Made by a program: the position numbers and the translations under genes | The notes under the pieces: generated by a model | The model's database searches: none | Told to the model about the DNA's origin: nothing | The model's input: only the letters and a program-made list of their open reading frames with translations | In this document: piece after piece, positions 30,905 through 41,625 of the stretch | How the letters are laid out: every line of letters starts with the position of its first letter | Position numbering within the stretch: position 1 is the first letter of the stretch | NCBI RefSeq assembly: GCF_030247185.1 | Contig: NC_080571.1 | Span: 234,005,666-234,069,665 of the forward strand | DNA length: 64,000 bases | Direction of reading: 5' to 3' | Source: Malaya genurostris | Taxonomy: Eukaryota; Arthropoda; Insecta; Diptera; Culicidae

Positions 30905-31051
30905 GGGGACGGGTATAGCGTGATGGGTAAGTCGATGCCTTTCACGCAGCCCACCTGGGTTCCATTCCCAACCCCGCACATAGGGTCAGAAAATCTGGTC
31001 CGAAGAGGCGTACGACCTTAAGGTTAAAACCTCTATAATCGAAATAAAAAA
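30905..31051 (+). repeat. tRNA-derived SINE (type 1, Feilai-like?)
   Basis: A 147-bp insertion with a Pol III A-box-like 'tagcgtgatggg' near 30916 and a B-box-like 'gggttccattccc' near 30958. A non-tRNA region follows ('cacatagggtcagaaaatct'), then an A-rich tail. A 13-bp duplication flanks it, and the paired arm at 32153-32717 shows the empty site, so its limits are exact. Transcription would be by RNA polymerase III from the internal boxes, with mobility supplied by a LINE. A diverged minus-strand relative lies at 52191-52325. The Feilai comparison is from general knowledge of mosquito SINEs and is not tested. Confidence 0.88.
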
Positions 31052-31151
31052 AACTAAAACAATTTACAGATATATTCGAAATTTCAAGTTCTCGTTGAAA
31101 GATAATCATTTGAACAGTAGAATATTATTCTACAGGTTGAAGGCAATAAAT

Positions 31152-32152
31152 TTCTTTCTTCTAAAAGTAGCTTTTCTTGAGGTACTTGGATATTTAATTA
31201 TAACACTATTCTTTATATTTCTACAAACAAAAAGACATGGTCGTTAATGCATCTCGACTTCTCTGCTCTGCCCATTCATATAATTGTTTTGCAGTTATGA
31301 TTGGGTGTTCATGTAGTTTAGCCAAGCTTTCACGTCGTGCCGTTCGCTTTAAATTACCCCCGAGAAGTTGCAAAAAATGCCACTCAGCATCAATGTTATA
31401 AATTGATTTAAGTTTACAGAGACTTGCAGAATTTTTTCTGTTTCTGTACTGTGAGGCAGGTGTTATAATTAAATATCCAAGTATCTCAAGAACAGCTACT
31501 TTTAGAAAAAAGGATATCATGAACAAATTTAAGGGGCTGGGGTCCACTAGGAGACTGATAGTACTCTCCGTACAGTACCAGCCTAGATGCCGTGTGGAAT
31601 CCGGCGGAAAAAAATGAACCAAGAATAGATCCACTGGGTTCCTGCTTCCATGTCGTAAAAGGCGACAATTGCTGGAGTTGCTTTTTCCTTTCAGTTATCA
31701 GATATTTTCAATGTTTCACTTCTGATTACTCTATTTTACTAAATTATCTCTTCATTTAACCTATCAATTTCCGTAGGGCTTCGGAGAAAAGTTTTATTAG
31801 GAATGTTTTCTTCTTCCATGTTATTGATTGTCTTTCAGGATTGTAAATTGAATGATAAAAATCAACTAGTGCGCAAATCCATTGATATTACAAAGTTAAT
31901 AACAGAGATAACATATATCGGTATATTGAATACATAGTAAAAATATACTTGATATTAATATTTTAAACAATAAATTAATATTTTTCTCGGTAGCCGGCTG
32001 CCCAGATCAACCAATATTCAATTATTGATTTTAATATATAATTAAAATAATAAAGCAGAAATAATACGGAATCAAGACGCGCGTGAAATCTGTTGACCTT
32101 TGTTTGGTGATTTAAAAGCTCAAGCTCAAGCTCAAGCTCAAAGGATATCATG
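31152..32152. other. Interior of the long-armed element
   Basis: There is no recognised protein. The minus-strand open frame at 31221-31634 contains EWHFLQLLGGNLKRTARRES and KLHEHPIITAKQLYEWAEQ; it has no clear homologue in my memory and overlaps an inverted repeat at its start. Bases 31164-31206 ('ctaaaagtagc...tataac') are inverted at 31462-31505. A 6-bp tandem repeat of 'aagctc' lies at about 32116-32140. Near 31651, 'catgtcgtaaaaggcgac' is an imperfect hairpin. Confidence 0.5.
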
Positions 32153-32717
32153 AACAAATTTATTGCCTTCAACCTGTAGAATAATATTCTACTGTTTAAA
32201 TGATTATCTTTCAACGAGAACTTGAAATTTCGAATATATCTATAAATTGTTTTAGCTGTAGCTTCTTCATTTTTCAAAAGGCACGGATGAGATAGCCATC
32301 AATCTGTAGATTTTAATAACAGCTTTAAAATAAAAATTATAAAAAAAAATTAAAACCATGTTTTTTTTAATTGAATTTTTTCGGATTATTTTATAATTAT
32401 TGAGAAAAAAAATCAAAAGTTTTTTTCAGTGTATATTTTTTTTAGAGTGCCCAATCGATTCCCTACAACTTCTTCCTGAACGCCATTTTTGTACAATTAA
32501 CGGTTTCCGAGTTACAACGATTTGAAAAAGGCAATTGTGTTGAAATGCAAAAATACATACGCCCTTTTTAAAAATCAGTCGTGAGTCGGATTGACCTCTC
32601 AATCGGATCAAAACTTATGGTTTGCCATACTGAAGCCATGTGCAAAGTTTCATCCAAATCGGAGAAGGTCGATTCTGATTTTGTCACTTTTTCGTCTACT
32701 CATTCCTGGAATTGCTC
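32153..32717. repeat. Right inverted arm, empty-site version
   Basis: Reverse complement partner of the left arm, without the SINE. Near 32250, 'aaattgttttagctgtagc' is the uninterrupted counterpart of the SINE target site. Confidence 0.88.
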
Positions 32718-32719
32718 TA

Positions 32720-34212
32720 GATGGATTTTTTATTTGCGTTTGTTACACGGCTTTTTTACGAAGATTTGCAAAGCTACACGGTTTTGATGCTAAATTAACT
32801 GCGAAGTTAATGATATGTGAATCGCGATGGTCCTTTTATGTGCATCTATAAAGATGTAAATTTTTCTAATTGTGTACGTGCGAACGTAACGGATTTCCAT
32901 AAAGCTTCTCTTCACCAAGCTTGTATTCAAGTTTTGCATGCATGTAGTTATTTTTATAGCGTTAAGTTCTCTACCATTACTACCATTCTGCGATTTCGAT
33001 AATTAATCGAGTTCATCTTATTCAAATTAGAAATTATTCTTAAAATTTACCCTGGGATACTTTCTAATTTCTCATGTGAAGACGACAAAACAAAGCATTG
33101 CATCCAAACTCGCATGACACAAGATCAAAGCAAAACAATTAAAGCTTCAAATCGTTTTCTAGCGTTTTGTGTCTTGTTGTCTAGCCGCTACCTTCCTCTG
33201 ACATGTTACACGTGGTACTGAAAAGTTATTTTTATAGATTCGCGTGCTTACCTTCAGCTTCGCTTTTGCATCAATTGACCAATCAGAGCGATGCTTCCCA
33301 GCTGATAGGTCGCTTACTCCTGGAAAACCATTGTCCCTGTAAGGGAAATCCAGTAAGTCAGCATAGCATTTTAGATTTTTAGCTGACGAAATAGGACACT
33401 GCTCGCTATTAATTAAAATTTCAACCATATATAATTGAAAATACGTGGCTTGACATATTCAAACTGAAACTTAGAAATATTTCCAAACAAATGTTGAAAT
33501 AATATTAATAATTGATGCAAAATTGATTGAGTTGTAAGTGTTCAAAACCTGACCACATTTCTACGTGTATTTTTCCTTGAGTTTCTAATTTGCACCCCTA
33601 TATAGAAAACAAAGATGTGTTACTAAAACGACGTTGTCATGCATGTTTAAGTTAATCAGTCAGTTTTCGAATCGATTGGTAGTAAAATTATGTAATTCAT
33701 TCATCAACAAATTACTGAGTTATAAGTGTTCAAAGTTATGACAGATAAATGTTTCGTGACTGGTTTAAGGTTTTTTAATTGACACCCGTCCCGTATAAAG
33801 AAGATTAAGGCATTTTAACGGAAAAACTAAGTGTTGGTTTTATGTTTGAACCAAGTTTAAAGTTTAAAATTATTGAAATTAAAATTAAAGCAACGGTTAT
33901 ATATTATTTTTCCGGTAAATATAATAATTCTCGAGAAAGCGTTTAATTTTTTTCCGTGCTCATATATTGTCACAATTGAAAAAAAACAACACATTTCGCG
34001 GCACACGTATCACATTAATTCTGAGTATTGGTCTTAAATTTTATTTAAAAAAATGTATGGCAAATAGAATTCCGGAAGAATTTGTTTTTAATATATTTTT
34101 TATAAATTATTTTCAAATGTTTGAAAATGCATCCAACTTTTTTGTCCAGTGTAAGTTGTTTAAGGGACATCTTTTTTGGCATTGTTTTTAAAAGAATTGC
34201 AGTTTCCCAATT
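32720..34212. other. No gene; weak direct repeat near 33.5-33.8 kb
   Basis: Two stretches share the order 'gagttgtaagtgttcaaa' (33527) / 'gagttataagtgttcaaa' (33716), then 'cgtg', and then 'aatt..cacccgtccc' or 'tttgcacccctatatag'. This suggests a diverged direct repeat of about 190 bp. The minus-strand frame at 33159-33428 contains KHRSDWSIDAKAKLKVSTRI but no recognisable domain. Confidence 0.45.
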
Positions 34213-34425
34213 TTGGCCCTGGGTTGGCGGTTAAATGCATAAGGCGCTGGTCTTACAAGGCAATTGTTGTATGTCCGAGCCCCGACCTGGATGGTTTCTT
34301 AGTGTCAGTAGGATCATAGTACTAGCCATACTATACTGTACGCTAAGAATCGGCTGCGAAGTCTGTTGAAACAGAAAGGCCAAATTCCACAAAAGGAATG
34401 CAATGCCAAGGCTTTGCTTTTTAGT
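34213..34425 (+). repeat. tRNA-like SINE (type 2), longer copy
   Basis: A tRNA-like head ('gggttggcggttaaatgcat', 'ggcgctggtcttacaaggc', 'atgtccgagccccgacc') precedes about 130 bp of unrelated sequence. The copy ends near 'ccacaaaaggaatgcaatgc' and 'caaggctttgcttttt'. The head matches 25327-25400. The CTTACAA loop would give anticodon UAC, which suggests derivation from a valine tRNA, but acceptor pairing is poor. No target duplication was found. Confidence 0.65.
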
Positions 34426-36509
34426 ATCCCAATTTACAACGATTCTTAGAAAAACCATGGTAAGATACTTTATTAAAAATTAGTCTTGAGTCAAACTAGT
34501 GTGTCCATCCGTGCAAAAGACATAGTTTGCTTCACTGAAGATGTATGCAAAGATTGTTTCCAATCAGAGCAAATCGATTAGGATTTTTCTGTTTTTCCGC
34601 AGTTAATTACTGGATGTGCTCAAGAGTCAATAAAACATATTTTTTAAATAGCGTCATCCATCGAAATATCACCAAGTTGCAAGTGATCTAATCATGACAA
34701 AAAGTCAGAACCGATTGTTGTAGAACTCAGATTGTCACTCAACCTCACTCCTCAAATTTTTAACTTGGTCTTACAATCTCACTCACCAAATTTGGAGCAT
34801 GGTTTCGCGTGCCGTGTGGAATGTTGTCTCGTCCTGTTGAAATAACGTGTTTACCAAGCTCAAATTGTGCATATATAGTCAGTTATCATCGAGTCAGTTT
34901 TGGTCTTTGAAAAAGTAGGACGCAAAGAAACTACATTTTCATGGATGCACTGTTAGTCACTGAATCAAGAGCATTTGGTTTTTCTTTAGTATGGTTTTAA
35001 CAGTTATCAATTGAGTCAAGAATGTATCTCGTCGCTAAAAATACAATATGCTATAAAAAAGCGCCCTGAGCTCCTCCGTGAGAGCTCTTGCCCTTATATA
35101 CTGTACTGTTTCCAATGGTACTCTAAAACAAACTAAACACTACTTTTTCTTGTCAAGGAAAAAGTCTTTTAAGACTACCAAACCCCATGTGTTGCATGAA
35201 ACTGATTATGTAACCCACTGGTGATATCTCATTGTCACCGACCGTACGAACCAAACTAATGGGAGACTATTTGTTGTAAAACCAGGATTGAAGTACATAT
35301 CCTGGCATAACACTGAACTGTTAAATCAAATATCCGTTCCATTTCATTTAAGTTGAAGAAAAAAATCGTTTAGCTTTGTGAATTTCTCGGCAACCCGAAA
35401 AAACCGGTCGGAATGTTACGCCTTCATATGATTAGTTAAAATAATCTGAAATTGAAGCAACCTCCCGACGCTCGTTACTTTTCCTAATTATTCACAGTTG
35501 GTATGTTAAAAAGCAGTAAGCGAAAACATTTATTGCCCATTACCCTTTTTACGTTCGTCACTTTCGCTGCAGGCATGTGCAACATCAACTTCGTTCACGA
35601 ACTGCACGCAATTTTTCAGCATCGCACCTTTAGGAATATGGGATGATTTTCACTTCGTCCTCTCGTTCCCTGGTCGACAATATTTCGGATCATTGGTTCA
35701 CGGTTGACAATTAACACAATTATAGTTAATTTTGTGTAAGTTGTTTTCACTTCATATTTTTGCTTTGTTTATTTCGACTTAATTATTCCTGTTCGATCTT
35801 GTGCTATCGATTTTTTAAACTCACACTTCAGTGGTGATCATGGTTGTGGGAAAAGAAGGCGAAGGGCGCTCCAGTACACCAAACTGACGAACCGACATAT
35901 GTATCTCGAATAAAACACGCATAACCTTGATTCGATTGTCTTGCGATCTGGTCAAAGCTTATCATCACTGAAAAAGCTCAATTCATTCGGACCGATGATA
36001 CGTCGCAGCACTGATGCTACACTACATTCACCGGAGAGAGCGTCGAGAGTGTAGCCTTCGTTGAGAATCAGAAAGCTTGATGATTTTTTATGCTTCTCTC
36101 ATCTTTGGCTCTCTTTTCGACACGCAAGTATAGTAGAGGTATGAATCTACAACAATAGGATCAAACGAGATAAGAGTTACATTGCATCATTTCCATATGT
36201 GCGAAAATCGTGTGGTACATTTTTGTCGTTTTGTATTCAAATCGAAACAGAAGCATGACCGTAGCAAATGGAAGAAAAAGTTGTTTGAAAGATGTTCAGG
36301 ACTCATCGGTTCAAAAAAACTCGGGAATTTAATTTGTGGTTTATTCAGAATATTCAGAAAGTTTGGTTGGGAAAAAATGTAGCTAAATGTAGAAGGATTT
36401 TAATGTTTGTTTAATCGTTTGAAACATTCAACACACTTGATTCGAAAAAAATCAATAGCTGCTTATGCAATAGCTGCTGATGCTTATCAAAATAAAATTC
36501 AATAGCTTA
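34426..36509. other. No gene recognised
   Basis: The sequence looks single-copy within the window. Open frames are short and unrecognised, including 36182-36382. A hidden promoter or untranslated region of a host gene cannot be excluded. Confidence 0.45.
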
Positions 36510-36720
36510 TGTAACCCTTAAACTTATCACTTGAGCCTAAGTCAGTGAAAATCGGTCCAAACATCTCTGAGAAAGAGAGGTGTGGTTTTATGATTTGACC
36601 ATTATTTCCGGTATTTTCGGAAATAGTGACATTTGGTATACTCGAAATCAACATTTTTTTGTTTTCGGAATCGAAAATGAGCAGCAAATTGGTGTTTCCA
36701 ACAAGTCTAGATGATAATTT
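36510..36720 (-). repeat. Dispersed repeat unit, fragment
   Basis: 'ttgagcctaagtcagtgaaa' followed by 'atcggtccaaacatctctga' is the core phrase of repeat families A and B. Flanking text ('gaaatagtgacatttgg', 'ttttcggaatcgaaaatgag') is more diverged. Confidence 0.5.
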
Positions 36721-36918
36721 CCAACGCTGATGAATATCTACGGATATCTGCTTTCTCTAAGGATCTACTTCTTAGAAATTATGTATTTTGGTTTATTTCT
36801 TTAGAAAACTACAGAAATTTGAAATTGAGAACCATTCAACTATAATCATATAATTTTTGAATGCCAAATCAAACAAAATTGTGTAAAGTGTATAGTGTAG
36901 AGCAGTTCAAATTGAACT

Positions 36919-36962
36919 GCTTAATGAAAAAATTCTCAGTTCAATTTGAACCGCTAAGCAGA
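36919..36962. repeat. Short near-perfect palindrome pair
   Basis: 'agcagttcaa' / 'ttgaactgct' are perfect inverted 10-mers separated by one A. A second copy, 'cagttcaatttgaaccgc', follows about 25 bases on. The pair may be a hairpin end of a small element. No partner element was found. Confidence 0.55.
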
Positions 36963-37179
36963 CATAAAGTTTATGCTATTTGCTGAACACTTTTTTGTTT
37001 TACTCAAACGAACACGGTGGGCAGCAAACGAGAACATGCTTGACATATTGACATACGGCCCTGCACTGCACACCGACCAGATGAATACCGAAAGATTGTG
37101 TTCAACCACATTCAATGAAATAGAAGTATCTATGATTATCTACATGCTGATTTCAACCCCGTCGTTCGTTTTCGCTCGT

Positions 37180-37484
37180 TTAGCACCCCCTCCATCAACC
37201 CTTGTTTTCAATTTACCTAACCACTTTTCTCCTCTCTCTCACCTTCTAAGTAAGAGTACTAATACTGCTATACTTGGTGTCATCAACTAGTCATAGTGTT
37301 ATAAATTTAGTTTCAACTGTTAGTTTTAATTGTAGTGTTAGGCCTAAATGTATCTGTTGGATCATTGTAATTTGTTGATACAAATGATGAGGAGGTTTTA
37401 TGCCTGTTGTAGAGAGAGATTGATAAATTTCATCTCCACCGGGCTTTTCCCTGCTCCAAATAAATAAATAAATAAATAAATAAA
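37180..37484 (+). repeat. Putative 3' end of a non-LTR retrotransposon
   Basis: A coding-like tail around 37190-37290 is followed by a compact 3' region ('ggaggttttatgcctgttgt', 'ccaccgggcttttccctgct') ending in six tandem TAAA units (about 37459-37484). Short tandem repeats at the very 3' end are typical of several LINE clades such as CR1, I and RTE. No domain confirms the family, and it may be the 3' end of an element like the one at 17.3 kb. Confidence 0.4.
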
Positions 37485-37559
37485 CACCCTTGACGATGGC
37501 GTCCCAAGTTTTCATAGAAAAATGACTAAATAAGTCCAAAAGTTACCATTTGGCGCGAT

Positions 37560-38085
<526 letters not shown>

Positions 38086-38661
38086 TTACACAGGAAGGTT
38101 TAATGGGATTTTAGGATCTTTCCTTTGAATCTTAGATAGAGATCTACGAGAAAAATCGAACTGATTCGAATGGTATATGAGTGTAAGAAGTTCAAATTCA
38201 AATTAAATTAATTAATACAAAAAATTTGTTGCGGTATAAGTTGCATATCTTGGGTAGATGTAATTAACAAACCTAGATCAAAATAATAACAAATTTTACT
38301 ATCATGTCGTGTCTTGAGGTTTATGTGCTGTCATTTTCTTGATATTTCATCGAAGTAATCTAAAAATTGTGCAGCATCTGTTTAGCATGGAAATTAGTTA
38401 TTATTTCATTATCAAATTCTCATCAAAATTAGTTATTATATCAATATCAATTTCATTAGGTTTGATTGATCCAGTAGTTCTATCATCAAATAAAATACTA
38501 TTGAATAAACTGCCTATGATGTTATTCTATTCTGAGTGCTAGAATGAAAAATTCGTCTTCTATAAATATTTTGTTCTTACTTTGATATTAAAATGACAAA
38601 ATTTTACATTTTGTTACTATTTTCTCGTGCACCATTGAAATGTTAGTTTTATACAATAAAA
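38086..38661. other. No gene recognised
   Basis: Very AT-rich. A short repeat A remnant ('actgattcgaatggtatatg') lies near 38161-38180. Small open frames have no known motif. Confidence 0.5.
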
Positions 38662-41625
38662 TTTTTTTTTTGTTCTAACATAAAATGAAATTTAAATAGG
38701 AACTCCAATGGTCTTAATGAAATAATAAAGAAGTTTCATGTAAGGAACGTCACGACAAGCTTCTTGCAGTTTGCTTCGCGAACAGGGACATTAGATAGTC
38801 TACCTTGGGTACGCAAGGAATTTATTAGTTGAGATCTGACATCACGACACTCCACGCATGTCCAAACAACATGGTCAATATCGCGGTAACCTTCGCCACA
38901 AGCACAATGATTAGTCTCAGAAAGTCCAATTCGAAGGAGATGTACATCTAACGTGTAGTGATTGGACATGAGTCTGGACATCACACGAATGAAATCTCTA
39001 CTCACATCCAGTCCCCTGAACCATGCCTTTGTCGATATTTTAGGAATAATTGAGTGCATCCACCGACCCAGATCATCTTTATCCCAAGAAGCTTGCCAGC
39101 TGACAAGTGTTCTTTGGCGAGACGCGCTATAGAATTCGTTGCAAGCAATCGGTCTCTCATAAATTTCACCCTCAATAGCACCACGTTTGGCTAAAATATC
39201 GGCTCTTTCATTGCCTGGAATGAAGCAATGAGCCGGGACCCAAACTATTGTGATTTGATAATTATTATTCAATATGACGTTCAGGCACTGTTTTATTTTG
39301 CCCAAGAAAAAAGGTTCATTTTTGCCAGCAGCGTTTGAGCGAATGGCTTCAATTGCACTCAGACTATCTGTGAAAAGAAAATAATGGTTTGGAGATAATG
39401 TGACGATTACACTCAAACTATAATGAACTGCTGCTAACTCTGCTATTTAAACAGATGTAGGTTCTTGAAACCTAAATGAGACCAAAACATTGATGTTGAA
39501 TATACCAAACCCAGTAGTCTCTTCAATCCGTGATCCGTCTGTGTAAAATATTTTATCAGAGTCAATATGCCTGAACTTACTTGTAAATATTTTTGGGATT
39601 TCCAACGAGCGTAGGTGTTCCGGGATTCCACGCACTTCGCGCTGCATGGATGCGTCGAAAAATAAAGTTGAGTCAGGGACATTTACGAGGCTGACACGGA
39701 TAGGAATATATCTTGAAGGGTTGATTTCCTGTGACATATGGTTAAAATATACTGTCATGAATCTTGTTTGAGATTGAAGCTCAACTAGCCTTTCGAAGTT
39801 ATTAATAACCAGGGTATTCAGTACCTCACATTTTATTAGCAGTCGCGACGAAAGCTCCCAAAAACGATCTTTCAACCGCCAGAACTTCAAGACTCATCGT
39901 ATGTGTCGAATGCATGCAGCCTAAAGCAATTCGCAAACAACGATATTGAATTCGCTCTAATTTGATAATATGAGAGTTTGCAGTGGAACGAAAGCAAACG
40001 CATCCATAATCCATTACTGAAAGTATCGTTGTCTGATACAATTTTATTAGATCTTCCGGATGAGCACCCCACCAAGACCCTGTTATTGTTCGAAGAAAAT
40101 TTACTCTTTGTTGGCATTTTGTTATCAGAAACCTAATGTGTCCTCCCCACGTGCATTTAGAATCAAACCACACCCCAAGGTATTTGAAAGTAAAAACCTG
40201 TTGGATCATTCTTCCCATCATATGAAGCTGAAGTTGCGCGGGATCATGCTTTCTTGAAAATACGACCAGCTCTGTTTTCTCCGCAGGGAATTCGATAACC
40301 AGATGAACAGCCTAAACGGACAAGTTATCTAAGGTATCTTGCAATGGTTTTTGCAGATCAATAGCTTTGGGTCCAGTAACTGAAACTACGCCATCATCTG
40401 CCAATTGTCTTAGTGTACATGGGTTATTAGACAGCTGTCAATGTCATTCACGTAAAAATTATAAATGAGCGGACTGAGGCATGAGCCTTGCGGTAGACCC
40501 ATGTAGCTGATTCTGAATGTTGCCAAATCGCCATGTGAAAAATACATGCGTTTCTCTGACAAAAGGTTGTGCAAATAATTATTTATAACCGCTGGGAGTC
40601 CATGTTGGTGGAGCTTGTCTGAAAAAACATCAATGGAAACTGAATCAAATGCTCCTTTAATGTCTAAAAATACAGATTCCATTTGTTGCTTTTGAGCAAA
40701 GGCAATTTGGATGTCAGACGAAAGTAATGCAAGGCAATCATTCGTCCCTTTATTTCTACGGAAGCCAAACTGAGTATCTGACAAAAACCGTTCGTCTCGA
40801 CCCAAGTGTCGAGACGTCGAAGAATAATTTTTTCGAACAATTTTCTGATGCAGGACAACATTGCAATGGGTCTATATGAGTTGTGATTGGAAGCTGGATT
40901 CCCCGGCTTTTGAATGGCGATAACTTTCACTTGCCTCCAGTCAGGTGGAACAATATTTTGCTCAAGAAACTTGTTGAACAATTCCAACAAACGTCTTTTT
41001 GCGAGGTCGGGCAGATTCTTCACCAAGTTGAATTTAATTCTGTCCAACCCAGGAGCGTTATTGTTACAAGACATGAGTGCTATGGAAAATTCCATCATTG
41101 AAAAGGGGCTATCAATGGAACCATTATTTGGAAAAGATTCCCTAATAATGCTATGCGTAGGAACAGAATCTGGACAAACTTTCCTCGCAAAATCAAATAT
41201 CCATCGGTTCGAGTATTCCTCACTCTCATTTCCTACGTTACGATTTCTCATTCGTCTGGCCGTATTCCAAAGAGTACTCATTGAGGTTTCTCTTAATAAA
41301 CCTTCGACAAAATGTCTCCAATAGCTACATTTCTTGGCCCGAAGTATGCTCTTGTACTTGGTTTCTAAAGTCAAGAATTTTTCAAAATTCTGAGGAGTTC
41401 CTCCTTTTCGTTTTAAAAACGTCTTGAAGGCATTTTGTTTCGCGTGCTTAGCATCTGAGCACTCTTTGTGTCACCAAGGGTTTGGAGGCCTTCTGTTAGA
41501 CGATGGACCAAGAAATCGTTTGGTTTGGGCTTGTTCTGCGGCCTCCAGAATCGAACAAACGAGGAAGTCATATTCTTCAAGTGGGGGGAGCTACTATAAA
41601 ATTTGTTATTGGTTAGCAAATACCG
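38662..41625 (-). mobile_element. LOA-like non-LTR retrotransposon, old copy
   Basis: The minus strand encodes the same domain order as the element at 22.4 kb: part of the linker, reverse transcriptase, RNase H and C-terminal Cys/His region, broken into at least six frames. Where the two overlap, the proteins are clearly related but differ at many positions, so they are separate families or old subfamilies. The ORF2 stop is at about 38692-38694, and a run of ten T at 38662-38671 may be its poly(A) tail, giving a much shorter 3' region than in the other element. The 5' limit near 41625 is uncertain, and no target duplication was found. Confidence 0.8.
38692..41619 (-). pseudogene. LOA-like ORF2, multiply frameshifted
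   Basis: From 5' to 3' on the minus strand, the segments are: 41619-41413 (linker, mixed frames); 41374-40664 with NNNAPGLDRIKFNLVKNLPD, SYRPIAMLSCIRKLFEKII; 40805-40410 with TQFGFRRNKGTNDCLALLSS, FLDIKGAFDSVS and intact motif B GLPQGSCLSP; then motif C QLADDGVVS in another frame near 40385; 40221-39826 and 39890-39447 (connection and start of RNase H, YTDGSRIEE); and 39416-38736 with FTDSLSAIEAI, VPAHCFIPGNERADILAK and CACGEGYRDIDHVVWTC. After a last shift the protein ends KLLYYFIKTIGVPI at 38692. Motif C is LADD, so the leucine at this position is probably normal for the family. The gene is dead. Confidence 0.82.

Larger units (their letters stand above)
30440..31151. repeat. Left inverted arm, carrying a SINE
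   Basis: This arm pairs with 32153-32717. Shared landmarks are 'cgaccttctccgatttggat', 'gcacatggcttcagtatg', 'gactcacgactgatttttaa' and 'gaagaagttgtaggga'. The arm is longer than its partner because of the SINE at 30905-31051 and its duplication. Similarity stops after 'aataaattt' near 31151. Confidence 0.88.
30440..32717. mobile_element. DNA transposon-like element with long inverted arms, 2.28 kb
   Basis: The ends are inverted: 'gagagcaattccagaaatg' on the left and, reverse-complemented, 'gagcaattccaggaatgag' on the right. Similarity continues inward for about 550 bp, at roughly 90 percent identity by eye, apart from the SINE inserted in the left arm. TA dinucleotides at 30438-30439 and 32718-32719 flank it, and the flanks together restore the end module of repeat family A. 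The interior (31152-32152) has no recognised transposase. Part of it (31164-31206) is repeated in inverse at about 31462-31505, so it is itself rearranged. The superfamily is unknown; it could be a fold-back type or a non-autonomous TA-targeting element. Confidence 0.8.

Noticed and set aside
31221..31634. 137-codon minus-strand frame as a transposase
   Set aside because: No catalytic motif was seen, and part of it overlaps an internal inverted repeat. It is kept only as an unassigned frame.
36973..37290. 105-codon open frame as a host gene
   Set aside because: No recognisable domain, and it runs into what looks like a retrotransposon 3' end. Its length is possible by chance at this base composition.
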